Shown piece by piece: positions 54,241 to 64,000 of a stretch of DNA of 64,000 nucleotides; the first letter of the stretch is position 1, and each line of letters opens with the position of its first letter. A program made the translations under genes and the position numbers. The notes beneath the pieces were generated by a model that saw only the letters and a list, made by a program, of their open reading frames with translations, made no database searches and had not been told where the DNA came from. Source of the DNA: Callorhinus ursinus (taxonomy: Eukaryota; Chordata; Mammalia; Carnivora; Otariidae); assembly GCF_003265705.1 (NCBI RefSeq), contig NW_020312935.1, positions 7,954,434 to 8,018,433 on the forward strand, in the 5' to 3' direction.

Positions 54241-55970
54241 AAACCTGAAACCCAAAAGCAATGTTTATCCTTCTGGGGTCAGACAGGCTAAGAAACAAAC
54301 TGGGTCAGGTTCTCCAAGCCAAGAATCTTGATTTAAAATCCCATGCTTTTTTCCCCCATCTATGGTCTCCTGAGAAGCTCTCACCTTGGGAAGGGGTCAC
54401 CTTTGGCTTTGCACCAGTGTCTTCCTGGCCCTGTCTCTGACCGGAGGGTGCCTTTCTCTCCTTCTGACCCTACACCAGGTTCTTTGATAAAAGCCTCCCT
54501 GCTGGAATAATTTCCTTCCTTATGTCCATGAGCGCTTGAAAATTTGAGGCTGATTTCTCTCAGGGGAACAATCTCCACTTAAAGTCAAAGCCACCGAGGG
54601 GCTCCTCTAATCTCAAAAGCATTTGTAGAGCTGAAAGCTGTGTTTTTATTCCCGGGTAACTTTCCCACAATCACGAAGCCTGCCTCGACATACTTTTACA
54701 GTGAGCACCGACAGGCCCCGATTTCCTTAAATATTTCTGTACCTGTTAGATGATCCCAAACCTCGGGAACAGGATGGCTTGCTGTCGTGTGTTCCCTGCT
54801 CTCCAACACAGATCGACGTGTTCATACTTCCTGAATTCCCATCAGCCCTGTTGGGGATATGAGGGTTTTATAGTTTGATTGCACACCTCTTCGGCAGTCA
54901 CCTCCCTTCCCAGCCTCTCTGTGAGCCTTTCCTCTTTCACAAACAATCACTAATCATATTTTCTCTCTGGACTGACACCTGCCTTATTGGGAACGTGTTC
55001 CACTCAGCAGCTGCACCTGAGCAGGGCCCGTGGCCTCCAACCTGCCCAGGGGCGATCTGAACCTGAGAAAGGACTAATTCAGACAGGCAGTTCAGGAAAT
55101 CAGAATTGAGACTCAGGGACTTCTGAATGGTGATGTCCCTGAGGGGTACATTATGATCCATGGATATCTTCAGTCACCTGATTTGACTGTACTGTTGGAT
55201 TTTGCTAGTCTTTGTATAATAGAATACAACAAGCTTTCTTGCTTCAAGCCCATGTGGTTTGCATTTTGGAGAGCTCCCTCCTACAGGCAGATGCATTCAC
55301 ACACAGGCCAGGGGAGTTTGGAACTCAGAAAACAAACTTGCGAGGAGGTCCACCTGCGTGTACTCCTTTTCTCATCTCTGCTGATCGGTGTAGCAGGGCG
55401 GAGATTCTCAGCTGCCTGTGTTTGAAGCAAGAGTTGCCAGGAAGGAAATGCCACCTGGAGTTTGCGTGGGAAGAACAGTGAGCAGGGGGAGTTGAAAGAC
55501 TCCTTGCTATAATTAGAGAAACAGTGGAGCAGACGTATGACCCAGACGTTCTGCTACTGGGAAACCTTGAGACATTCTGGGAAACTGATTTCCTTGAACT
55601 TTTCCCAGGCTGGCAGCCCCAGGGGGTCCAGCCTGAGGCCATGGGAAGTCATTAACTGTGTGGCTCAGGCAGAAAGGACACAAATTGCTATTCCTGACCC
55701 CACAGTTGGGTTCCAAGTGCAGGTCTGGTCTGGAGTCCTTGTGCTCAATGCTAGTGATCAGCAGGTGCCCAGATCTGTCTGCCACCTACCCTCAACATGT
55801 GGCTTTAGTGGTCCTTGCCTACTGGCCACAGGCCTGACTGCTGTGGCCATCTGTGACCAGAGAGGGGAAGAGAATGGCGACTGAGACCAGAGGAACAGAT
55901 TTTGCATCTATACAAAATGAAGGCATGGTGGTGAGCCACTGGGCAATACAGAGCAACATCAAAAATAAAG
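54241..55970. other. Repeat-poor unique sequence
   Basis: About 1.7 kb without a recognised repeat, with moderate GC and scattered CpGs (54580-54800). Frames such as 55325-55642 (minus) and 55537-55884 (plus) overlap each other and show no family resemblance. It could contain conserved non-coding DNA or unrecognised exons; I cannot support either. Confidence 0.5.
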
Positions 55971-55974
55971 CACA

Positions 55975-56190
55975 GGCTTAGGAGTTAAACAGCATGAATT
56001 TGAATCCCAACTCTGGCTCTTGCTAGCTGTGTGGCTTTGGGAAAAACTATTAACCTCTCTGAGCCAACTGTTTCTTGCTCTGTGAACTAGAGAAAATATA
56101 TCTTATATGGTTGTTGTGAGAATCCAAGTAGCTAATGGATAGAATAAAGTACTCAACACTGGGCTTGGCACAGAGTAGCCATGACTAAGT
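55975..56190 (+). mobile_element. MIR SINE (ancient)
   Basis: Clear MIR: 'CACAGGCTTAGGAGTTAAACAGCATGAATTTGAATCCCAACTCTGGCTCTTGCTAGCTGTGTGGCTTTGGG' to 'CTCAACACTGGGCTTGGCACAGAG'. Nearly complete. Confidence 0.92.
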
Positions 56191-56214
56191 GGTAGTCACG
56201 GTTTAAGAAATTTA

Positions 56215-56370
56215 ATTTTGGGTCATTACACCTAAGTTTGAGACCAGCTTTTATTTAACAGCTTTGCTACCTTGGGCCACTAATAGGGAATCTCTCCAAC
56301 TTCATTTCCTTACTTATAAGGCAAAGAAAGTAATGCCCAACTCATGAAATTGTTAGATCTCTCAGAAGCC
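56215..56370 (+). mobile_element. Second MIR SINE (ancient)
   Basis: 'CACCTAAGTTTGAGACCAGC', 'AACAGCTTTGCTACCTTGGGCCACTAATAGGGAATCTCTCC' and 'TTCATTTCCTTACTTATAAGGC' follow the MIR core in order; diverged. Confidence 0.65.
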
Positions 56371-56414
56371 TTCCCTGACCCCCTGCCAGTTGTAGGACTG
56401 GATGTGCTCTTGTT

Positions 56415-56530
56415 AGGGCACAGATTCTGATTCATTGTGTCTGTGCTGTGGCATGAGCTTCTGCATTCCTAACAACCCCCAGGTGATGCCTATGCTGTTG
56501 GGCCGCACTTTGAATAGCAAGCATGTAAAG
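56415..56530 (+). mobile_element. hAT-type MITE fragment (MER5-like)
   Basis: 'CAGATTCTGATTCATTGTGTCTGTGCTGTGGC', 'TTCTGCATTCCTAACAACCCCCAGGTGATGCCTATGCTG' and 'GCCGCACTTTGAATAGCAAG' match the internal part of a MER5-like hAT repeat. Confidence 0.7.
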
Positions 56531-56547
56531 TTGCCATTCCTTTCTCG

Positions 56548-56574
56548 GGGGGGGGGGGGTGTGGGTGTGGGTGT

Positions 56575-56642
<68 letters not shown>

Positions 56643-56643
56643 A
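56548..56643. repeat. G-run plus (GT)n microsatellite
   Basis: A run of about 11 G is followed by GTGTGG units and about 35 GT units. Structure-prone (G-quadruplex at the left, Z-DNA in the GT part) and likely variable in length. Frames across it (VGVGVCVCVC…) are artefacts. Confidence 0.97.
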
Positions 56644-56885
56644 CGTGTGTACACCTATAGGACTGTCTTCTCATTCCCCACAAATGGGTCCACCATTGTC
56701 TAGGACTTGAAACAACTTTCCTAGGCAGAAGGTTCGGGCTGCTTCCCCCCTTCCACCTTAGGAGGCTTTAAATCAAGTCAACCCCTGTGACCTGAGATGG
56801 AGAAACCCAGCTCCATTTGCTGGGAAACCTCACTTTCTACCTTGGATCTCCTCCACTTCTATTCATTCTCAGAACCCAGTGTCCC

Positions 56886-57076
56886 AAGATGCCTGGGTGG
56901 CTCAGTCGGTTAAGCGTCTGCCTTCAGCTTGGGTCATGATCCCGGAGTCCCAGGATTGAGCCCCTGCATCCCTGCATCGGGCTCCCCACTCAGCGGGGAG
57001 TCTGCTTCTCCTTCTGCCTCTGCCCCTGCTCATGCTTATTCTTTCTTTCAAATAAAATCTTAAAAAAAAAAAAAAA
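56886..57076 (+). mobile_element. Carnivore SINE (tRNA-Lys type, young-looking)
   Basis: AAGATGCCTGGGTGGCTCAG head, CCTTCAGCTTGGGTCATGAT box, CT-rich middle, AATAAAATCTT and a 15-A tail. Duplication AGAACCCAGTG (56871-56881) and AGAACTCAGTG (57077-57087). Confidence 0.95.
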
Positions 57077-57087
57077 AGAACTCAGTG

Positions 57088-60000
57088 ACCCTAGAGTGGC
57101 CTTTCTCACAGAGATTTCTCTTCACCTGCCCCCTAGCCCATATTGGCATCAAGAATTCCATCCTGGTCTTTGTGCCCTGGATCCAGTGTGCCTCCACCAC
57201 GGTGCCTGTTACACTCCACTCACGCACGCACAACTGACTTCCTAGGTGGTGAGCAATCACCCACCTGATTGCATCAGACCTGTGAGCTAGGACGTGACAT
57301 AGCCCTCAGTGTCTCACCCCTGTATCAGAGCCCTCTCCCACCTGTGGAGCCGGCCTAGCTCCCTTCCCCATACCACTTTCAGGCCACAGGACTCCCCTTC
57401 ATAATGACCCCCTGCTACATCTCAGGGTGTGGAGTTCCAAACCAGAGTTACCAAGCTGTCCACACAATGACTGGAATGGGGGAAGGACCGATGCCGTTGA
57501 AGAAAGAGAGGCAGAATGAAGAGAAAATTCTCTGAGGCTTTTAGAGGTGCTGGAAGTATTTAGGGGAAGATGTGGGGGAGGGCATTGTAAAAGCCAGAGA
57601 AAGCTTTCAAGCCCTGGGAGCCCTCTAGGCCCTTCCGGCTCTGACTGTCTCCGCCCCCCCCACCTGTCTGTCACACGTACATGCAAACGTCAGGGTGTTA
57701 CAGCGCTCCTGCTGGTTTCTCTTACTTGTGTTTCTCTCTTTCAATCCTTCTTGCCTGTCTCTCTCTCTCTCTCTCTCCACCCCGTCCCCATGCCTGTCTC
57801 TTGCATCCCCTTTTCTCCCCTCTGTGCCTGTCTCTCAGTCCCTCCCCTTTCTCGGCTTCCCTTTCTCCCTTGGGCTTACTCTCCCTTGTTCTGACTGGCC
57901 CCAGCTTTCTCTCTGTCTCCAGAGTGTGGGCACAGTTTCCAGCTTCACATACCCAAACCAAACTGGAGAACAAGTGCAGGGAATGGGCCAGTTCTTTTCC
58001 TTTTCCAGAGCCTAACGATCTGGCCCCATGCCCTGGAGCTGGCCACGCTTCACGCTGACCCAGTGGGCCTCTGCTTTTTGGCAGGAGGGGAGCTGGGAGG
58101 CCCTGCCCGAGCAGCCCGCCTCTGCCTCATCCAGTGGGCACAAAGTGACACCGATAGCTAAGAGTGACACATACAGATGCTCTTTCCAGATACTGGTTTC
58201 CAAACCTCACTGTAAACACAAGCCCCCTTTTGCTGCTGTCCCTCCTGAGACAGAAGAGTTCGCTTCACCTTCACCATCTACACTGACAGCCTCTCTGGAG
58301 GGGGACCTTGTTTCTGCTGTCTTCACCTTTTTCAAATAATTTACAACAACCAGGAATTACATTTGTAATAAGAAAAGATTGTTATGAAATTAGGTCAATG
58401 CATGTTCTGAGTGTAGTCATCTTTGGACCCACCTTTCTGGCACTCACAGTCCGTGGCAGTTCCCGACTTGGCCAGCTCAGAAGCAAAAGGACACGGTAAG
58501 CAATGGGCAAATGCAGGCTTCTCCACTGAGGAAAGCCGTGCTCTGCAGGAACGGGCCCTGCTTCTCTTTTGGGCTTAGAAGGAAGAATCTGAGGTTTGTG
58601 ACCAACATATTAGAAATATTTTAAAGCAAGATTAATCAGTGGGTGCTTGTCACCTGTGCAGCAATCAATCACTTGGCTACTCTCCACTTCTTCCCAAGAA
58701 GCTGCTCTGTTGGGCAGAGGAGAGCAGTTAAGTGGTCCCCCCTGCCCAGTGAAACTTCCAAAATCCTGTGGATTTTGCAGGTGACATCAAGAATATCAAG
58801 GGTGACCTGTTCACGGGGAGCCTTACCTTTGTTTCCTGAGTTTAGAAGAGGGGTGCAGTGTCTGTGGCATTTGCTGACCCTTTCTCTTCCACCCTTCTTC
58901 ATCTCATTACAAAAACAAAATGGCCAGTCTCCTTCCATATGCACGCGTTAGCTGTCTATTCCGTTGTCCCGCAATTAGCACAACGATGGGTGATCAGGGT
59001 GGGGGGGGGATGATGTTGCTGTGAGTGACCTATTATTATCTGCAAATTACATTTTACAGGGAAATTAAATGAATTCTGTCCAAGCCCCGGGGCCAGGGAG
59101 AAAAGAAAATGCCTCATTGTTCAGTTCTGTGAGCTGGAGAGACTGCGCGTGGCGATAAAGAGACCTGTGTTTGTGCAAACAAGGCGTGGGCTTCCAGTTT
59201 GAAAGATGCATTTGTTACACCAAAGCTCGAAATAGGAAATATATGTGGGCAGACACAACGGAGATGAAAGAGGAGAAAACTAATTATTACTATCACTGCG
59301 TATGTGTGTTGGGGTATTTATATAATGTGTTAAACTTCTTCTGCTGGGAAAATGGTTGTCATATCAGTATGAACGAAACCTTACCCTAAAGGGGGGGGGT
59401 ATTATAAGCTCAGTGGGATTGTGTGTTTGAAATGATCTTCTGCCCCTTCCTCTCCTCTTCACATGTCTTTTAATGAGTAGTGTATTCAGAGTATCATCTT
59501 CTCTTTCTTGTTTGTTATATTCTCTCAATAAGTGTGCCTTTTATTTTTCTCTGTCAGGCAGGTGGTAGGTATCGATATTAACTAAAGGAGTGGAGAATTA
59601 ACACTGGCTGAAGTCACAGTGGTTTAGGCAAACACGAGTGTCATTGAGAAATCTGTCAAAGGTTGGAGACTCACAGAGACCTGCATGTGGACAGCACGAT
59701 TGACCCTAAATCAAGTGTTCTAAACTATGGAGAAAGAAATGGAGTGGCCTCATCCCAATGATCGTGTTTCCTCAACTGGGAAAAGAGATGCACACATTAA
59801 AACCAACCCCACTCCTATGTGTGAAGGAATTTGCCATTAACAAGGCATTGTGTTGGGTGTTGGAGAAGATTCGATTATGAACAATACATAGCTAAATCCT
59901 AAACGAAATATTTCTACCAAGCATCCGATAAAATCCTTCCCCGACCATTGTGAGGGCTTTGTTCTCAAGAGTGTGGAGACTATCAACATTTCTCCATATC

Positions 60001-60435
60001 TGTGGATCTTGCATCTGAAATAGGAGTAGAATGACTGTGTTTGGAAACTCAACTTCAAGTCACAAGCAAGAGTGGTCAGTAGCTCTGGGATAAGCCTGCA
60101 GCTGAGCCCTGAAAGATGCAGGGTGGGGGTCCTCTATATACGTTTGAACAATGACTAGTGAAAACCAGATTTGTGAGTTCATCTTTTTTAGTTGAGGGGT
60201 GCCACAGACACGCTAATATTTCGTTTTTGTTTTCCCTTTTGGATTTTCCAGTACATAATGTATCATGAACAGTATAACAAATGGGGATTGGAAAGAAGTT
60301 TAAGAAAATCTTCCCCCATCCACTGTGGAAATGATGCCACTAATGTGCATTTTGGCCATGAGGGGATTAGATCTTTTTAGGAAATTGCTAAAACGTTGTA
60401 CTAAACGCTCAAGAGAGAATGCAGTTGTATTTCAC
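57088..60435. other. Repeat-poor unique sequence
   Basis: About 3.3 kb with no transposon I can name. It holds a pyrimidine-rich stretch (57715-57915, CTCTCTCT), which creates long but meaningless frames, G-runs at 59000-59010 and 59389-59398, and a donor-like ACACGGTAAGC at 58493-58503. The AT-rich, motif-dense part 58980-59330 has the look of conserved non-coding DNA. No exon is supported. Confidence 0.5.
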
Positions 60436-60595
60436 ATTTGCCTGTATCATAATCACCAATGGGAACTGTTAAGTATTAACATATGCACCTATCCCTCCCA
60501 CCCACCCAGTCTGATTCAGGAGCTCTGGCTGGGGCCAGAGAATCTGTGCGTTTCACAAACTCCCCAGGTGACCTGACATGTGTTCTTCCACCAGG
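60436..60595 (+). mobile_element. hAT-type MITE (MER5-like)
   Basis: 'TGCCTGTATCATAATCACCAATGGGAACTGTTAAG', 'CAGTCTGATTCAGGAGCTCTGGCTGGGGCCAGAGAATCTGTGCG' and 'ACAAACTCCCCAGGTGACCTGACATG' follow a MER5-like element. The termini are not clear. Confidence 0.7.
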
Positions 60596-61755
60596 TTGAC
60601 AGAAACACTGGCACTGGAGTGGAATACTTGGATTCTGCCCATTTTCATGGCTTCATTGTATGAAAGTTCCCAAAACATTGAAAGCATTTCCTGTTGAAAC
60701 CCAATGGGAGAGAATGGTCATGAACATTGAAAGGTAATCTATATAAAGCACCTATGTCAAAACGGATTTCTACTTTGTGCTTAACAATAATGACTTTTAT
60801 TACTTCCACTCCATTGAGAAGGGTGGAGGTTCTTGGGGGTACAGATAACGCTCATGGACAGTTTGGAAACTCTTATTCTATACAACAGCAGAAACACAAG
60901 GAGTCCAGAGTCTCACCTCACAATGTTAAGCTTAAGATGGCGAGACATGGAATGGAATGGAACTTCTAACTTAGTAAAGCTGACAAAGAGGAACAAGACA
61001 CAGACAGAGAATGGTGAAGAAGAGCTTCAAAAGCAAGAAACTCTAGTGGCCTTTTATGAGATTTTGGGTGGCCTGTCATACTTATTGGAAGGGCCCTAAG
61101 GAGGGTAACCATAGTTTTATGGACACTATGAAGACTCTAGGTGACTACACATGCAGACCATCATGAACTCCAGAAGGATCTTAGTTGTGAATCGGCCCTG
61201 ATACATGCTTTTTTCTTCTTCAGTATTAGTCATACTTAATTAGTAGTTAACTTCCCAGAATACTTCCAGAAAAAAAGTCTATATGTGTTAAGTTCAAGTC
61301 AATAATGGGCTTCCAAATGAATACTAATGAAAAAAATCACAAAATAGAGCTCTATGAAGGAAGCCACCGAGTTGAAGTTCACCTTTGTAATTAGCACATT
61401 CTAGAATGAAAGTTTGCGGTTTGATATGTGAAGAAACTAATACATGAACATTATATATATATGGTTTTATAGTGTATATTATATTAATGGTTTTAAAATT
61501 CTTTCATTGATCCAACCCCACCAAATCACTTTATAATTAATTTTCTCATTTTGGCATTAAGGTTGTTGATGTTATAAATATGTCTTTTCTGTGAACTTCA
61601 TTATTTCTAAAATTTCAGAACATGCTTTTCAGCTGCTTCTAGCTATCAATTTGGGATAGGTATATACTTTACAATGAGGTATTTCCTTACATTCTGTAAC
61701 AGAATGGCAATTTTCATGTCATATAAATTTCCATGGAAGAATAAAAGGCTTACTT
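60596..61755. other. Unique AT-rich sequence, no gene seen
   Basis: No recognised repeat. Overlapping frames at 60727-60969 and 60833-61099 share no known domain. A short TA run at 61452-61461. Confidence 0.5.
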
Positions 61756-61759
61756 ATTT

Positions 61760-61870
61760 CATTTTAAAGTAGACATTGGAACAGGTAAAGAACCTGGAGT
61801 CTCACAGGTGATAAGAGACATTTCATAATACCAGGCCTCAAATGTGGGCCAGTCTGATTCATCTTTGGAT
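61760..61870 (-). mobile_element. Possible MIR SINE fragment
   Basis: 'GGAACAGGTAAAGAACCTGGAGTCTCACAGGTGATAAG…CCAGGCCTCAAATGTGGGCCAGTCTGATTC' resembles antisense MIR core and head. Weak. Confidence 0.45.
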
Positions 61871-61884
61871 TTTCAATCCATTCT

Positions 61885-64000
61885 TTCATTTTTTTAAATG
61901 TTTTAGATATAATTTACATACCATATAGTTCACCCATTTAAAGTGCACAAATCAGTAATTTTTAGTACAGAACTGTGCAGCCATCACCAGAGTCTAATTT
62001 TAGAATATATTTATCACCTTCCCAAAAACTCACACCCATCAGCAGTCTCTCTCCATTATCTAAGCCTACGACAACTGTCCACCTATTTTCTCTTTCTGTG
62101 GAAAATGGAACCATACAATATGTGTTGTTTTTTTTTCTGACTTTACTGTGAGCATATTTTTAGGCTCATCTAGATTATAGTATATATCACAACCTCATAA
62201 CTTATTGTTTTTTATCAAATGAGTATATCACATTTTATTTACCCTTTTTTTTTTTTTGAACATTTGAGTTGTTTGCACTTTTGGGCTTTGTGAATATGCT
62301 GTTATGAACATCAGTGTACAAATTTTTGTCCGGATATATATATTCACCTCTCTTAAGCATATAGCTAGGAGTGAATTTGATGAGTCATAGGACAGCTCTA
62401 TATTTAACAGTGCACAGGAGGGCCAAACCTTTTCCTAAGTTCCTGTGTCATCTTACATTCCACCAGCAGTGTAGAGGAGTTCCAATTCCTCTACCTTTTT
62501 GCCAACACTTGTTATTATCTTTTCTATTACAACCATTCTACTGGGTGTGAAGTGGTATTTCATTGTGGTTTTGATTTGCATTTCCCTAGTGACTAATGAT
62601 ATTGCACATCTTTTCATGTGATTCTTGATCATTTCTGCATCTTCTTTGGAGACAATGTATGTTGAGACCCCTTGCTCATTTTTTAATTGGGTTGTCTATT
62701 GTTGGATAATTTTTTATATATTCTGGATACAAGTCCTTTACCAAATATATGATTTGCAAGTATTTTCTCATATTGTGTCTATCATTCTACTGTGATAGTA
62801 TCCTCTGATACACAAAAGTTTTTAATTTTGATGAAGTCCAATTTATGTACTTGTTCTTTTGTTGCTTATCAAGGAAACCATTGCTTAACCCAAGGTCATC
62901 AAGATTTATTCCTACGTTTTCTTCTGAGAATTCTATACTTTAGCTTCTAAATTTAGGTCTGTGATCCACTGTGGTTGTTGTGGATGGTGTGAGGGAGTAG
63001 CCCGACTTCATTCCTTCGTGGATATCCAAGCACTATTTATTGAAAAGACTCATCTTTCCCCACTTTATTCTCTTGACACCCTTGTCAAAAACCAATTGAT
63101 TGTGAATGTAAGGGTTGATTTATGGATTCTCAATATCATTCTACAGATGGCTATTTTTCTACCAATACCACACTGTCTTGGTTCCTGTTCCTTTGTAGTA
63201 AGTTTTGAAACCAGAAAGTGTGAGTCTTCCAACTTGATTCTCCTCCCACCTCAAGATTGTTTTGGTTATTTGGGGGTCCCTTGCATTCTGTATAAATTTT
63301 GGGATCAGCTTGCCAGTTTGTGGGAAAAAAAAAAAGCCAGCTAAAATTTGGATAGAGACTCTGTTAAATTTGTAGATCAATTTGGAGAGTACTGCCATCT
63401 TAACAATATTAAGGGTTTCCAATTCATAATCATGGTATAACTCTCCATTTATTTTGATTTTTTTCTATTTCTATCCATAATTTTTGTAAATCCAGGGTAT
63501 AAGCTTTGCATTTTTTCTGATAAAATTTGTTATTTTATTCTTTCTGATGTTATAACTGGAATTGTTTTAATTTCATTTTTAGATATTTCATTTCTAGTGT
63601 ATAGAAATATAATGTATATTGCTCTTGTGTCCTGTAACCTTGATAAACTCTTATTAGTTCTTTTCTTAAAGATTTTATTTATCTGAGAGACAGAGCAAGA
63701 GCATGGGAAGGGGCAGAGGGAGAGAGAGAAGCAGACACTCTGCTGAGCAGGGAGCTCTAGCTGGGACTCAATCCCAGGACCCTGAGATCATGACCCGAGC
63801 CAAAGGAAGACGCTTAACCAACTGAACCACCCAGGAGCCTCCTCTTACTAGTTCTAATAGGTTTTTATTTAAAGTTAATTCTTCAGGATTTTCTACATAT
63901 AAGATCATGGTACCTTCAAAAAAGAGGTAGTTTTACTTCTTCCTGCCCTATCTGGATGCTTTTTCTTTTTCTTATCTAAATGTCCTGGCTAGAAACCTGA
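61885..64000 (-). mobile_element. Old antisense L1, runs off the window
   Basis: From the right: RT/C-terminal ORF2 (minus frame 63159-63422, NIVKMAVLSKLIYKFN…IQ), then 'CATTCTACTGGGTGTGAAGTGGTATTTCATTGTGG', and a 3' UTR ending at 'ATGTTTTAGATATAATTTACATACCATATAGTTCACCC'. It is an old copy with many breaks. It hosts the SINE at 63662-63841 and continues beyond 64000. Confidence 0.88.
63662..63841 (-). mobile_element. Carnivore SINE in old antisense L1
   Basis: Antisense SINE: TTTCTTAAAGATTTTATTTA tail, GA-rich middle, GAGATCATGACCCGAGCCAA box and ACCACCCAGGAGCCTC head. Duplication CTCTTATTAGTTCT (63648-63661) and CTCTTACTAGTTCT (63842-63855). Confidence 0.95.

Noticed and set aside
55325..55884. 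Overlapping plus and minus frames of 90-115 codons
   Set aside because: No family resemblance, no splice sites in agreement, and the lengths are expected by chance at this GC content.
56432..56710. Frames rich in VCVC/THTH
   Set aside because: Translation of the (GT)n tract.
57547..58058. Three overlapping 106-125-codon frames
   Set aside because: They sit in a CT-rich stretch open in all frames; Ser/Leu/Pro-rich, no domain and mutually exclusive.
58493..58503. Splice-donor-like ACACGGTAAGC
   Set aside because: No matching acceptor, open upstream exon or known protein segment. Such motifs occur often by chance.
1..64000. A novel multi-gene system (defence, operon or biosynthetic cluster)
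   Set aside because: No cluster of host genes is present. The structure is explained by transposons, their recombination and unique non-coding sequence.

Overview
This window is nuclear DNA of a placental carnivore and is dominated by repeats. Two repeat types show it. There are at least twelve tRNA-Lys-derived carnivore SINEs, with heads reading like GGGCGCCTGGGTGGCTCAGT, a CT-rich middle and an AATAAAATCTT tail. There are also several carnivore-type LINE-1 (L1) elements. The SINE type suggests a caniform (bear/panda, seal or mustelid group), but that is inference. I found no host protein-coding gene, tRNA, rRNA or CRISPR array. The long open frames belong to L1 elements, sit in low-complexity DNA, or are short and unsupported.

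Layout. Positions 1-17068 are a three-level nest of L1s. An old L1 (1-139, 10006-10038, 14562-17068) was split by a mid-age L1 (L1-C, 10039-14550) and by a young compound insertion (L1-A 272-3066 joined to a complete L1-B 3085-9988). One perfect 17-bp target-site duplication flanks the whole compound. Positions 17069-24117 are mostly unique or ancient repeat sequence with SINEs and MIRs. Positions 24118-30968 are a near full-length decayed L1. Positions 30969-37700 hold MIR, stacked antisense L1 3' ends, an antisense ERVL internal fossil, L1M and L2 pieces. Positions 37703-54240 hold an old L1 5' half with tandem 5' UTR monomers, a young nearly complete L1 (L1-D, 40555-47087), a stray L1 3' end, and another old L1 with nested SINEs and LTRs. 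Positions 54241-61755 are the most repeat-poor part, with a few MIR/hAT pieces and one SINE. Positions 61885-64000 are an antisense old L1 that runs off the window.

How the parts relate. The young L1s keep recognisable 5' UTR promoters, ORF1 (RNA-binding chaperone) and ORF2 (endonuclease, reverse transcriptase, Cys-rich C terminus), but all have frameshifts or stops, so none looks able to move by itself. The most notable signals are: (1) a 1.08-kb tract, identical apart from one 5-nt indel, shared by L1-B and L1-D 37.5 kb apart, carrying the same four disabling lesions, which suggests gene conversion; (2) the compound L1-A/L1-B structure with a single target-site duplication; (3) a 190-codon antisense ORF of identical length in the 5' UTRs of L1-B and L1-D, in the position of primate ORF0; (4) stacked, partly inverted L1 3' tips near 32.1-32.4 kb. 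Two assembly gaps (100 N and 10 N) lie inside the young L1s, so assembly error must be excluded first.
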